64,000 bases of DNA from Calothrix sp. NIES-2100 (lineage in GTDB: Bacteria; Cyanobacteriota; Cyanobacteriia; Cyanobacteriales; Nostocaceae): assembly GCF_002368195.1 (NCBI RefSeq), contig NZ_AP018178.1, positions 1,248,238-1,312,237 on the forward strand. The letters are read 5' to 3'. Of the stretch, positions 26,583 through 35,606 are shown one piece after another (within the stretch, counting starts at the first letter, position 1; every line of letters begins with the position of its first letter). A program made the translations under genes and the position numbers. The notes under the pieces were generated by a model. The model saw nothing but the letters and a program-made list of their open reading frames with translations, did not search any database and was not told the origin of the DNA.

Positions 26583-26975
26583 AACCCTCTCGCCCTCATC
26601 CCCTAACCCCTTCTCCCCAGGGAGAAGGGGAATTGGATCTCTAGCTCCCCTCTCCCCAGGGGAGAGGGGCTGGGGGTGAGGGCGAAACCTTGTCACCAAG
26701 CGGGTTTCACGTTAAGTTGACACGTATGGAGAGGGTTTTGCACAACGCCTGCCCTATATAGCTTTTAGCTTAAGTTGACACCAATGGGGGTCACCCCGCC
26801 CCTACGAGTTGCGGGCTTGGTAAGTTAATGATAGGGATGTTTTTTTATTTGGAAGTCCCTTAAAGAGTTCCGAGTTTGGATGTAAGATCAGCTCAAAATC
26901 TCAAGATATGCTTTCCCAGATCCTGAATAAATTTGTAGTGGGAGCATCTTGCTCCCTAATGTCCAAGAAGCGCCC
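26583..26975. repeat. Composite repeat region downstream of the IS
   Basis: No gene was found. It holds a palindromic block (GAGAAGGGG with CCCCTTCTC and surrounding CCCTCATCCCC repeats) of a kind widespread in cyanobacteria. It also holds a 28-bp copy, inverted, of the sequence at 15271-15298 (here 26702-26729), and a solitary IS end CTTAAGTTGACACCAATG at 26769-26786. These look like relics of IS4-type elements. Confidence 0.65.
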
Positions 26976-27365
26976 TCAAATCACCGCAATACAATCAATT
27001 TCTACCAATACATCCTTCGGTAACCGCGATACCTCCACACAAGCACGGGCTGGCGCTGTGTCTTCGTGAAAATATTTGGCATAAACCGCATTCACCGCCG
27101 CAAAATCATTCATATCTGCGAGAAATACCGTGGTCTTTACCACATTTTCAAAACTAGCACCAGCTGCTGTCAAGATAGCTTCTAAATTAGCTATTACCTG
27201 CTCAGTTTGCTTTTTCACATCATCAGTGTAGACAACCTGACCAATGCGCGGATCGATCGCAATTTGTCCAGCCACAAACACCATTTGACCAGAAGCGGCG
27301 ATCGCTTGATTATATGGCCCCACTGGTTCCGGTGCATTATCAGTACGAATAACAGTCTTACTCAT
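26976..27365 (-). CDS. ridA: RidA-family enamine/imine deaminase
   Basis: 129 residues from the ATG at 27365 ([20 protein letters not shown]), preceded by GAGAGAAGAGAAA. The ORF could be extended to 27551, but that segment is read from overlapping Nudix-gene DNA and repeats and is rejected. The RidA/YjgF signature [20 protein letters not shown] is complete, including the Arg that binds the substrate carboxylate. It hydrolyses reactive enamines from PLP enzymes to ketoacids plus ammonium, preventing metabolic damage. Confidence 0.93.
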   Translation of the reverse strand: MSKTVIRTDNAPEPVGPYNQAIAASGQMVFVAGQIAIDPRIGQVVYTDDVKKQTEQVIANLEAILTAAGASFENVVKTTVFLADMNDFAAVNAVYAKYFHEDTAPARACVEVSRLPKDVLVEIDCIAVI

Positions 27366-27405
27366 TTTCTCTTCTCTCTGCGTCCTCTGCGTCCTTGGCG
27401 GTTCA

Positions 27406-27843
27406 TTATCCCAACCTGGGACGCAAACCATAATGCCGATACTGCCAATAATCCCGCAAAATGCGATCGTGGTCAAAACACAAATTAAGCGGAACACGCC
27501 AAGATTCAAAAATGGCGATATTCTTAGCATCATCACCGGCTTTTGGCTCACCTTTAGCGATCGCTAAAAACACAATGCTAATCGTATGCTGACGCGGATC
27601 GCGACTGGGGTCAGAATACACCAAAAATTGTTCAATTAACTCCACCTGCAAACCCGTTTCTTCCTCTGCTTCCCGTTTTGCAGCCACTTCCACAGCTTCA
27701 CCATAATCCACAAAACCACCAGGAAGCGCCCAGCCTAAAGGCGGGTTATGTCTCTCAATTAACACTATAGGCAGATGAGGGCGATCCACCAATTCAATAA
27801 TGATATCTACTGTCGGAGCCGGGTTTCTGTAATTCATATGCAT
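27406..27843 (-). CDS. Nudix hydrolase
   Basis: 145 residues. The Nudix box [20 protein letters not shown] followed by TGLQV fits Gx5Ex7REUxEExGU completely. It is preceded by WALPGG. It likely hydrolyses a nucleoside diphosphate derivative, with possible substrates including ADP-ribose or oxidised nucleotides. It lies 40 bp upstream of ridA on the same strand. It shares [10 protein letters not shown] with the second Nudix gene at 47158 (SSPSRDPRIH), so the two are paralogues. Confidence 0.9.
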   Translation of the reverse strand: MHMNYRNPAPTVDIIIELVDRPHLPIVLIERHNPPLGWALPGGFVDYGEAVEVAAKREAEEETGLQVELIEQFLVYSDPSRDPRQHTISIVFLAIAKGEPKAGDDAKNIAIFESWRVPLNLCFDHDRILRDYWQYRHYGLRPRLG

Positions 27844-28008
27844 TATTAAGTATTAAGTAGGAATTATGAGCTTTTATAGGGATTTGTTACATTCTCTACA
27901 ACTCTGACTATAGGCAGCTTTTAAAGCAACCCCTAGCGTGATAGATTCGATGCGATCGCCTAGCGTGATGTTAAGGCGATCGCTTGCTCCTATATCATCC
28001 AATTAAGT

Positions 28009-29517
28009 ATGCCTTTTCCTAGATCCAGCGGTATTTTGCTGCATCCTACTTCCTTTCCCAGTCGATTTGGAATTGGGGATTTAGGCTTGGAAGCCTATAG
28101 CTTTATTGATTTTCTCAAAGACAGCTACCAACAATACTGGCAAGTTTTACCTTTAGGGCCTACTGGGTATGGTAATTCTCCTTATGCGTGTTATTCAGCA
28201 ATGGCAGGAAACCCGCAACTCATTAGTCCAGAACAACTACAAGAGCAGGGTTTACTCACAGAAGATGACTTTGCTAACTTACCAGGATTTGACTCCTCCA
28301 AGGTAGAGTTCGATCGAATTGCACCAATTAAGATTGATTTGCTCAAAAAAGCCTGCGAGAATTTTAAAACTAAAGCCACACCTTTACAGCAAAAAGAATT
28401 CGCTGGATTTTGTCAAAGTAAAGCTTATTGGCTGGATGACTATGCCTTATTTATGGCGCTCAAAGATACTCATGGCGGCTCAAGTTGGCATACTTGGGAG
28501 CCAGAACTCGCCAAACGCGAACCCCAAGCAATTGATCAAGCACAGCGACAGCTGACGGGGGAAATATTCTTTCACAAATTTATCCAATTTGAATTTTTCC
28601 GTCAGTGGTCGAAACTCAAAACCTACGCCAATATGAGCGGTATCCAAATTATTGGCGATATCCCCATTTATGTAGCTCATGATAGCTCTGATGTCTGGGC
28701 AAACCCCGATATCTTTTGTTTAGATGAAGAAACAGGAGAAGCAGCGCTGATGGCTGGTGTTCCACCAGATTACTTTAGTGCTACTGGTCAACTGTGGGGT
28801 AATCCAGTATATAACTGGGAAGAATTGGAAAAACAAGATTTTAAATGGTGGCTGGGGCGCTTTCAAGCCATGCTGGATTATGTCGATGTGATTCGCATTG
28901 ACCACTTCCGAGGTTTTGAAGCGTACTGGGCTGTGGAACAAGGAGAAGAAACAGCTATTAATGGCGAGTGGTTAAAAGCGCCTGGGGAAGAATTGTTTGA
29001 GACAATCAAACAAAAGTTAGGCATACTACCAGTGTTAGCGGAAGATTTAGGAGTAATTACCCCAGAGGTAGAAGCACTGCGCGACAATTTTGAATTTCCC
29101 GGAATGAAAGTTTTGCAGTTTGCTTTTGGTTCTGATCCGGCTAATCCTTTTTTACCTTTTAACTACCCGCGAAATGCTGTAGTCTACACCGGCACTCATG
29201 ATAATGACACTACTGTCGGTTGGTATAACCAAGCAAGTGACTGGGAAAAGCAAAACTTATTGCTTTATTTAGGTTGCATCAGTTCGGACGGGATTCATTG
29301 GGATTTAATTCGACTAGCTTTAAGTTCTATTGCCAATCAGGCAATTATTCCCTTACAAGATGTTTTAGGATTGGGAACAGAAGCGCGGATGAATTTTCCC
29401 AGTGTTGCTGAGGGTAATTGGGGCTGGCGCTACCAAAAAGAAGCTTTGACTGAAGAATTAAGCCAGAAGCTAAAACTTCTGACTACACTCTATGGACGTG
29501 CGTCTACACAGACCTGA
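28009..29517 (+). CDS. malQ: 4-alpha-glucanotransferase (amylomaltase)
   Basis: 502 residues, GH77 family. Catalytic nucleophile D298 (VIRIDHFRGFEAYW), acid/base E345 (LAEDLGVITPE) and third Asp D398 (GTHDND) are all present. It moves alpha-1,4-glucan segments between chains and helps degrade and remodel glycogen in the cytoplasm. A strong hairpin follows at 29538-29573. It has no sugar-metabolism gene next to it. Confidence 0.97.
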   Translation: MPFPRSSGILLHPTSFPSRFGIGDLGLEAYSFIDFLKDSYQQYWQVLPLGPTGYGNSPYACYSAMAGNPQLISPEQLQEQGLLTEDDFANLPGFDSSKVEFDRIAPIKIDLLKKACENFKTKATPLQQKEFAGFCQSKAYWLDDYALFMALKDTHGGSSWHTWEPELAKREPQAIDQAQRQLTGEIFFHKFIQFEFFRQWSKLKTYANMSGIQIIGDIPIYVAHDSSDVWANPDIFCLDEETGEAALMAGVPPDYFSATGQLWGNPVYNWEELEKQDFKWWLGRFQAMLDYVDVIRIDHFRGFEAYWAVEQGEETAINGEWLKAPGEELFETIKQKLGILPVLAEDLGVITPEVEALRDNFEFPGMKVLQFAFGSDPANPFLPFNYPRNAVVYTGTHDNDTTVGWYNQASDWEKQNLLLYLGCISSDGIHWDLIRLALSSIANQAIIPLQDVLGLGTEARMNFPSVAEGNWGWRYQKEALTEELSQKLKLLTTLYGRASTQT

Positions 29518-29537
29518 GTCTATCGTTGCATTGTAGT

Positions 29538-29573
29538 AAGCACTTCAGTGCTGGAAAATTCACTGAAGTGCTT
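29538..29573. terminator. Strong hairpin between malQ and the RodZ-like gene
   Basis: A perfect 13-bp stem, AAGCACTTCAGTG (29538-29550) and its complement (29561-29573), with a 10-nt loop. It lies between two convergent genes. A T-tract follows only weakly on either strand, so it is a terminator by position and structure. Confidence 0.7.
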
Positions 29574-29621
29574 CAAAAATCACCGACTGAAGTCCTAACC
29601 AATTCATCTTGAGGTCATCAA

Positions 29622-30422
29622 TTAATGGGACAGACCACGAGGTTTAGCAGCAATTTGGACTTCCTCTGGCTTTCCTAGCTCGCCCATTTCCTTAGCTTGC
29701 TGCTGATTCACACTGATCAGCACACCACCAGCATTATCGGTTTTCACACTTAATTGCTCTTTAGCTTTCCAAGTCCGATGAGTTCCTTCTGCAAGATTAC
29801 CCTCAAACTCAGTTTTGCCATCAGCTACTACCCGAATCCAAGATGAGGCTTTTAATGTTACACCAATCTGCACCGGTGTACCAGTTTTGGTGCTGATCAG
29901 GGCGTTGCTATAAGGTTTAATCTCTGGTAAAGGTTTTGATTGTGACTGTTGTTGTGGCTTTGGCCGAGGTGGGGTAGTACTTGCTTGCAGAGCAGATTCC
30001 TTCAGTAGTTGAGATAAACCGCTAACAGAGCAGATAATCACAAATATATAAAGAAGGTAAAGATGCAAGGGACGCAATTGGTTAATTGGCTTAGTAGTCC
30101 CAGTTGGTTTGGGGTTCAGCGGTTGATAAAAAATGGGAAAAGTGCTAGCCAATATTGCGCCATTAAAACCTAATGCATCAGCAAATTGCCTAATTAAGCC
30201 CTGAATATAAACTGGTTCTGGTAGTTCCTCTAAATTCCCTTCCTCAATAGCTTGTAAAAGACGCTTGGGAATTTTTGTTAATATAACCACTTCCTCTAAA
30301 GATAGACCTTGTTCTTGACGCGCCGCCCAAATTTGAGCGCCAATTTCCGCCAATTTTTCGGACTGTTGTTGCTCTACTGAAACAGTAGGTGGCTGATTAT
30401 CCTTCCTGTTAAACCATTTCAT
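29622..30422 (-). CDS. RodZ-like helix-turn-helix membrane protein
   Basis: 266 residues. An N-terminal HTH similar to that of RodZ runs from about 25 to 90 (IGAQIWAARQEQGLSLEEVV, LLQAIEEGNLEELPEPVYIQ). A membrane helix lies at about 121-140. A Pro/Gln-rich linker leads into a C-terminal DUF4115-like domain (about 170-255). RodZ links MreB filaments to the envelope and helps rod shape, but this cyanobacterial protein could be a divergent homologue. The start overlaps the end of the pseudouridine synthase by 14 bp. Confidence 0.8.
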   Translation of the reverse strand: MKWFNRKDNQPPTVSVEQQQSEKLAEIGAQIWAARQEQGLSLEEVVILTKIPKRLLQAIEEGNLEELPEPVYIQGLIRQFADALGFNGAILASTFPIFYQPLNPKPTGTTKPINQLRPLHLYLLYIFVIICSVSGLSQLLKESALQASTTPPRPKPQQQSQSKPLPEIKPYSNALISTKTGTPVQIGVTLKASSWIRVVADGKTEFEGNLAEGTHRTWKAKEQLSVKTDNAGGVLISVNQQQAKEMGELGKPEEVQIAAKPRGLSH

Positions 30423-31212
30423 GCGTAGTTACACTCCTTAACTCAGCTGAATCATTAATAGGTATGTGCTTGATTTGCTGTTGCAAAAAGCGCATCTCAT
30501 CATTTCTTAGGGAACGATAGTTACCCTCTTTTAAATAGGGTTGTTTGGGAACTTGTAATTTAATCGGTCCGATAGCAGTCCTATGCAGCTTGATTACCGG
30601 GTAGCCTAACTGTTCGGCTATACGGCGAATCTGGCGGTTGCGTCCCTCCTTCAAAACAATTTCTAAACAGCTTTGTGCATTCAAACTTTCTCTGAGGCGC
30701 ACCTCGGCTGGTCTTGTTCTTCTACCGTCTAAGATCACACCCTGACGCCACATTTGTAACATTTCTTCGGGGGGATGTCCTTTAACTAATACTCGATAAG
30801 TTTTAGGGACACTGTGACTGGGATGAGTAAGAGCAAATGTCAGCTCGCCATCGTTAGTAAGTAATAATGCACCAGTGGAATCTGTATCTAAACGCCCAAC
30901 TGGGTGAATACCTGAATTATTGCGTAATTCTTGTGGCAGTAAATCTAAAACTGTCGTTCTTCCCTGGGGGTCGTAGCAAGTAGAAACTACGCCAGCAGGT
31001 TTGTTTAGCAACAAATATATAAGAGCCGGACGATGTTTAGTAACTACGAGTTTACCGTCAACTGTAATTTTGTCTTTTTGGGGGTCAACTTTTTGACCTA
31101 GATGTGCCAATACCCCGTTGATCCGCACACGCGATCGCCTGATCATTTCTTCGGCTTCACGACGTGAGGCAATACCCCATTGGGCGAGAACCTTTTGTAA
31201 CCGAGCCTCCAT
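30409..31212 (-). CDS. RsuA/RluB-family 23S/16S rRNA pseudouridine synthase
   Basis: 267 residues. An N-terminal S4 RNA-binding domain (LQKVLAQWGIASRREAEEMI) is followed by the catalytic core with the nucleophile D109 in GRLDTDSTGALLLTNDG. It isomerises uridine to pseudouridine in rRNA. It overlaps and is probably co-transcribed with the RodZ-like gene. Confidence 0.92.
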   Translation of the reverse strand: MEARLQKVLAQWGIASRREAEEMIRRSRVRINGVLAHLGQKVDPQKDKITVDGKLVVTKHRPALIYLLLNKPAGVVSTCYDPQGRTTVLDLLPQELRNNSGIHPVGRLDTDSTGALLLTNDGELTFALTHPSHSVPKTYRVLVKGHPPEEMLQMWRQGVILDGRRTRPAEVRLRESLNAQSCLEIVLKEGRNRQIRRIAEQLGYPVIKLHRTAIGPIKLQVPKQPYLKEGNYRSLRNDEMRFLQQQIKHIPINDSAELRSVTTHEMV

Positions 31213-31351
31213 GTGGATATTACTTAATCTTCCCCTAGTATTTAAATCATAATATTTGCACTTTGTCGTTAATCGCCATAAATGTTACATTTAAGGACTG
31301 ATTAACATTCAACCGATTGTTGAGTCTCTACCGATAAACAAATCAAGTGAA

Positions 31352-32065
31352 ATGCCTGAGCAAAATTCCACTGCCAAACCTACCCAGAAGATACGGATAA
31401 TTACGAATCTGCTCACAACTGCACTAAAGATATGGTTGCGGGCGCAAGTAAGTCAAGTGTCGCAAATAGAAGTGGAAATCAGAGCTAGCGATCGCCAACT
31501 GCTTTCGGGCAAAATTCCTTGGGTATCGATTGGGGCTAGTCATGCTGTTTATCAAGGCCTCCATATTACACAGATTCAACTTGTAGCTGAAAATATTCAA
31601 GTCAACATCGGCTCGGTTATCAAGGGACAGCCGCTCAGACTGTTAGAAACAGTACCAGTGGTTGGTGAATTGATCGTCGAAGAGAAGGATCTTAATAATT
31701 CCCTCTCATCTGAGCTGTTAATAACGGCCTTAAATGATGTACTGGTTAAACTTTTACCAGAACACTGCGCAAAAACCAAGTCTATTTCTTGGCAAAAAAT
31801 TATTCTGGAAAATCATCAAATTATACTGAGTGGCATTTTAGCATCTGACGGTCAATCTACGCCCCTGGACATATGCATGGGCTTAAATTTAATTAGTGGT
31901 CGCGAGTTGCAACTAGCACCAGTTCAAATAAAGTACGATATGGTAACTCAAAACCAGAGTAATCATGAGTACACTTTCGATCTTGGCTCAGAAGTCGATA
32001 TCCAAGAACTCACATTGATCCCAGTCCAGTTACTATGTCGCGGGCAGATTAACGTTAACCCCTGA
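31352..32065 (+). CDS. DUF2993 protein (LmeA-like, possible lipid-binding)
   Basis: 237 residues. It shows the DUF2993 pattern with SQIEVEIRASDRQLLSGKIP and ITQIQLVAENIQVNIG, containing long alternating beta strands. No clear signal peptide is seen. Related proteins include mycobacterial LmeA, which binds phospholipid. The cyanobacterial function is unknown. Confidence 0.8.
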   Translation: MPEQNSTAKPTQKIRIITNLLTTALKIWLRAQVSQVSQIEVEIRASDRQLLSGKIPWVSIGASHAVYQGLHITQIQLVAENIQVNIGSVIKGQPLRLLETVPVVGELIVEEKDLNNSLSSELLITALNDVLVKLLPEHCAKTKSISWQKIILENHQIILSGILASDGQSTPLDICMGLNLISGRELQLAPVQIKYDMVTQNQSNHEYTFDLGSEVDIQELTLIPVQLLCRGQINVNP

Positions 32066-32198
32066 TGATTAGAAATCAAAAACAGAAATTGCTTATTATT
32101 TATAATAATTTATATTTTTAATGCATGGGGCATGGGCATTGGGAAGAAAACTCCCAACACTCCCCACACTCCCTCATCTCCCTTTCCCCCTCTGCTCC

Positions 32199-33092
32199 TC
32201 ATCTCCCTTCTACAATCAAGGGCAATAACAAAGTCACGAAGTAGTAAACTAAGGGCGCTGTAAAAATATAACTGTCTGTACGATCTAAGATGCCACCATG
32301 ACCAGGGATCAACTGTCCGGAATCTTTGACGCCAGCATCGCGCTTCAGCACAGATTCAATGAGGTCGCCTAAAAGACTAGCAATCCCAATTAGCAAACCT
32401 AACGCTAAGCCAGTGTAGATAGCTCTGGGCCAGTGAAGATAATAAGCCCCGGCTAAACCTACAGCAATGCTAGCACTGATACCAAAGACAGCCCCCTCCA
32501 CGGTTTTTTTCGGGCTGATGTCAGATAAACGGGTTTTGCCGAAAAACTTGCCAATAGTGTAAGCACCAATATCAGCTGCCCAAATGCACAAAAAGGTCAG
32601 CACGGTTGCTTTCAAGCCTTGTGGTAGGGAGGCAATATTTCTTTGCTCGATAATATCTGTCCAAGTGGTAGGCCAGTAACCACCTAAAGGTAGATTACTG
32701 AGGGCGATACTGCCAAGCGATCGCAAGCGTACCCAATAACTAGGCAAGTAACCGACATAAAATAGCCCCATAATCGAAGCGGAAATATCAGCGATCGTCG
32801 CCATTTTTGGCTGAAACAGCAGGTAAAAACAAATAAATGTCCCAGCTATGGGCATGAAAGCGTCAGCTAAATCACCATCAAGGGTACAAATCACCAGTAA
32901 GACTAAGCTGACAAACATTGTGGTTTTAACAGCAGGAGCTATGCCTCTGGCTAGCACCAAATTAAAATATTCCTGTTGTCCTAAAAACACCACAATCGCA
33001 ATCATAATGGTAAAATACCAACCCCCTAACAGGGTAGAAAATAGAGCTAGAGCGATCGCAACAATTCCACTAATAATCCGAGACCAAGGCAT
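32199..33092 (-). CDS. cdsA: Phosphatidate cytidylyltransferase
   Basis: 297 residues from the ATG at 33092 (MPWSRIISGIVAIALALF). The extra codons up to 33128 come from 7-bp repeat DNA and are rejected. The polytopic membrane protein contains the family signature ESVLKRDAGVKDSGQLIPGH followed by GGILDRTDS. It makes CDP-diacylglycerol from phosphatidate and CTP, the precursor of phosphatidylglycerol, in the membrane. Confidence 0.95.
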   Translation of the reverse strand: MPWSRIISGIVAIALALFSTLLGGWYFTIMIAIVVFLGQQEYFNLVLARGIAPAVKTTMFVSLVLLVICTLDGDLADAFMPIAGTFICFYLLFQPKMATIADISASIMGLFYVGYLPSYWVRLRSLGSIALSNLPLGGYWPTTWTDIIEQRNIASLPQGLKATVLTFLCIWAADIGAYTIGKFFGKTRLSDISPKKTVEGAVFGISASIAVGLAGAYYLHWPRAIYTGLALGLLIGIASLLGDLIESVLKRDAGVKDSGQLIPGHGGILDRTDSYIFTAPLVYYFVTLLLPLIVEGR

Positions 33093-33112
33093 AGAAGTAT
33101 TTAGGATGGGGG

Positions 33113-33133
33113 ATTGGGCATTGGGCATTGGGC
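33113..33133. repeat. Heptamer repeat ATTGGGC x3
   Basis: Three perfect 7-bp units just upstream of cdsA. The reverse complement GCCCAAT occurs in similar repeats elsewhere in the window (for example 40637-40700). Confidence 0.85.
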
Positions 33134-33181
33134 ATGGGAGAAGAATTTTCCCCTAGTCCCTAGCCCCCAATTTATGTAGAT

Positions 33182-33784
33182 TTAGTCTAGTTTCTCACCA
33201 CTAAGGATAAAAATGGGATCTAAGGCGGCAAAGGTTTGAGAAAAGCCGCGCATCTCTAAGCGATTGACCGCAGATTGGACAACTTCAATATTCCTAGCTC
33301 TTAATTGGGAAAAGCTTTGAGAGATAGCATACAGACTTTCTAGATTAGCAGCTGTCGCCACTACTCTACCTGTTGGTGGCAGATAATCCCATACAGCCTG
33401 TAAAATTTCCTGGATAGGTCGTCCTCCCTCAATACAAACGCGATGAGGGGTAAGTTTTAGTTCCTGCAAACACTCCGGAGCGCTACCTTCAATAACTTCA
33501 ACATTTTTTACCTCAAAGCGATCGCAGTTACGACGGATCAGATTGGCTACTTCTTCATCCCGTTCGACAGCGATAATCTTGCCACCGGGACACAATAATC
33601 CTACCTCTACAGGAATTGTACCTGTACCTGCACCAATATCCCACAATATTGAATCTGGCTGAAGCCGTAATTGAGCAATCAGCAATAGTCTCACTTCTCG
33701 CTGGCTCATGGGTATTCCTGGCAAATGCTCGAACATTTCATCGGGAATACCAGGGGTAATGTAAGGCCAAATTTCCGAAGGCAT
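33182..33784 (-). CDS. cbiT: Cobalamin biosynthesis methyltransferase CbiT (precorrin-6Y/cobalt-precorrin-7 C15)
   Basis: 200 residues. Class I methyltransferase with the SAM-binding loop LWDIGAGTGTIPVEVG. The opening, ITPGIPDEMFEHLPGIPMSQ, is distinctive of CbiT. It methylates C15 and removes the C12 acetate in corrin-ring formation for B12. Other cobalamin genes are not adjacent. A second family member fused to CbiE also exists in some bacteria, but this one is a stand-alone CbiT. Confidence 0.9.
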   Translation of the reverse strand: MPSEIWPYITPGIPDEMFEHLPGIPMSQREVRLLLIAQLRLQPDSILWDIGAGTGTIPVEVGLLCPGGKIIAVERDEEVANLIRRNCDRFEVKNVEVIEGSAPECLQELKLTPHRVCIEGGRPIQEILQAVWDYLPPTGRVVATAANLESLYAISQSFSQLRARNIEVVQSAVNRLEMRGFSQTFAALDPIFILSGEKLD

Positions 33785-33878
33785 AGAATTACATTATTTA
33801 TACTAAAGATATCAGCTTGTTTGTTTGGATAGTCATAGGCTCTAACCACCTTTAGACGTAGCGTTATCAGTAATCATA

Positions 33879-35300
33879 ATGGCTAAAGAAATATTGGGCG
33901 ATGTCTGGCGACAAGACGCTGCGCGTCTACGCTACGAAATTCAGCAGCAATTGGGAAAAAAGGCAGGAAGACGAACGCTGTTAGTCCGTGACTTACTCAC
34001 TCAGGAACTTGTGATCGTTAAGTTACTGACTTTTGGCGGCGACTTTGAATGGGATGATCTCAAGCTATTTGAGCGGGAAGCTGAAACTTTAAAATCTTTA
34101 TCACATCCTGCTATTCCTCGCTATTTAGATTATTTTGAGCTAAATTCGCCTAATCTCCAGGGATTTGCCCTGGTACAAACTTATATATCAGCACCAACTC
34201 TGGAGCAATCTTTAAAAGCTGGGCGCACTTTTACTGAGGCAGAAATTAAACAGATAGCTAAAACACTGTTAGAAATTCTCATTTATCTGCATGGGCTACA
34301 TCCGCCTGTAATTCACCGTGATATTAAGCCTAGCAATATTTTATTGGGCGATCGCTCTGGTAATAATGTCGGTCAAGTTTATTTGGTAGATTTTGGCTCA
34401 GTACAGACTGTTTTGGCAACTGAAGGCTCAACTCGGACGGTGGTGGGAACCTATGGTTATATGCCACTAGAGCAATTTGGCGGACGCACCGTTGCAGCTT
34501 CCGATATTTATAGTTTAGGGGCGACATTAATTTATTTGGCGACGGGTATCCAGCCAGCAGATTTACCCCAAAAGGATTTTCGCATTCAGTTTGAGCAAGC
34601 GGCTAATCTCAGTCCTGATTTCAGTAATTGGTTGCGGTGGTTAATTGAACCTAACTTAGAACAGCGTGCAAGTTCTGCCCTAGAAGCACTCCAAGCCTTA
34701 GATAGACCCCAAATTCTCGAGTTGACGGATTTAACTATTATCAAACCGCCAGGGAGTAAAATTCAACTGACGAAAAGTGCAGATGTACTAGAAGTTGTCA
34801 TTCCGCCCAGTGGCTGGCAAGCGTCGATGTTGTTTTTAGGTTCGTTTGCGATCGCTTGGAATTCATTCATCCTATTTTGGACGATTGGCGCGCTTGCTGC
34901 ACCTTTTCCGGTTAATATCCCCTTTGCCTTGTTCTCCCTGCCTTTTTGGGGCGCTGGCGGCTTTATGATGTATAGTTTTTTATTTAATATCTGGGGAAGT
35001 ATGAAATTACGCCTGGATAGTCAACAAGTATCTTCAACCTATGAGTTATTTGGATTTAAATTTCATCGTCCCCGACCATCTCCCCGGAATAATATTACTA
35101 AACTAGTGTATATTCCACCACATTTTACTAAAGATTCTGATGGCAATAGAATTAATATACCTGCACAATTAGAACTTTGGGCTGGAGTACAAAAATATCA
35201 GCTTGCTAATAGTCATTTTCCTCTCAAATCTGAGGCGGAAATGGAATGGTTAGCCCAGGAATTAAGCGATTGGTTAGGAATCAAAATTGCCACCAAATAG
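33879..35300 (+). CDS. Ser/Thr protein kinase with C-terminal membrane region
   Basis: 473 residues. The kinase domain runs from about 13 to 285. The catalytic loop VIHRDIKPSNILL is complete, and DFGSVQT is the metal-binding DFG. The activation segment TRTVVGTYGYMPLEQFGG is typical of cyanobacterial kinases. A likely ATP-binding lysine lies in VIVKLLTFGG. Residues about 315-375 are hydrophobic with two membrane helices, so the kinase is anchored with a further C-terminal domain. It is monocistronic; tatA follows 65 bp later. Confidence 0.92.
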   Translation: MAKEILGDVWRQDAARLRYEIQQQLGKKAGRRTLLVRDLLTQELVIVKLLTFGGDFEWDDLKLFEREAETLKSLSHPAIPRYLDYFELNSPNLQGFALVQTYISAPTLEQSLKAGRTFTEAEIKQIAKTLLEILIYLHGLHPPVIHRDIKPSNILLGDRSGNNVGQVYLVDFGSVQTVLATEGSTRTVVGTYGYMPLEQFGGRTVAASDIYSLGATLIYLATGIQPADLPQKDFRIQFEQAANLSPDFSNWLRWLIEPNLEQRASSALEALQALDRPQILELTDLTIIKPPGSKIQLTKSADVLEVVIPPSGWQASMLFLGSFAIAWNSFILFWTIGALAAPFPVNIPFALFSLPFWGAGGFMMYSFLFNIWGSMKLRLDSQQVSSTYELFGFKFHRPRPSPRNNITKLVYIPPHFTKDSDGNRINIPAQLELWAGVQKYQLANSHFPLKSEAEMEWLAQELSDWLGIKIATK

Positions 35301-35365
35301 AAATAGTTCGTCACTATAGCAACTGCAATTTATAGTTAATTAAAGATGCTTGAGAGGAAGTATAT

Positions 35366-35539
35366 ATGTTATTTGGACTAGGATGGCCAGAAGTTGCCAT
35401 TATTGTGATAGTCGCTATTTTAATTTTCGGCCCGAAAAAAATTCCCGAATTGGGGAATGCACTCGGTAAAACTCTCCGGGGTTTTAAGGAGGAAATCAAA
35501 GGTTCTGGTACAGATAGTAATTCAGACCAAGACCAATAA
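35366..35539 (+). CDS. tatA: Sec-independent translocase protein TatA/E
   Basis: 57 residues, MLFGLGWPEVAIIVIVAILI, then FGPKKIPELGNALGKTLRGF and an amphipathic helix, ending in an acidic tail. One membrane helix (about residues 9-21) and the FGPKKIPELG motif are diagnostic of TatA/TatE. It forms the pore of the twin-arginine export machine. A GAGAGGAAG ribosome site lies just upstream. Confidence 0.93.
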   Translation: MLFGLGWPEVAIIVIVAILIFGPKKIPELGNALGKTLRGFKEEIKGSGTDSNSDQDQ

Positions 35540-35568
35540 TATTTTTAGTTGGCAGGAAAGCAAAGGTT

Positions 35569-35604
35569 AATAGTAGAGATACGAGCGATCGCATCTCTAC
35601 TATT
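35569..35604. terminator. Terminator between tatA and cphA
   Basis: A perfect 12-bp stem, AATAGTAGAGAT (35569-35580) and ATCTCTACTATT (35593-35604), with a 12-nt loop containing an HIP1-like GCGATCGC. It lies between convergent genes ending at 35539 and 35607. Confidence 0.75.
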
Positions 35605-35606
35605 GA

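Noticed and set aside
27366..27551. N-terminal extension of RidA by 62 residues
   Set aside because: It overlaps the Nudix gene in another frame, runs through a GACGCAGAGGACGC repeat, and RidA proteins start at MSKTVIRT with a good ribosome site.
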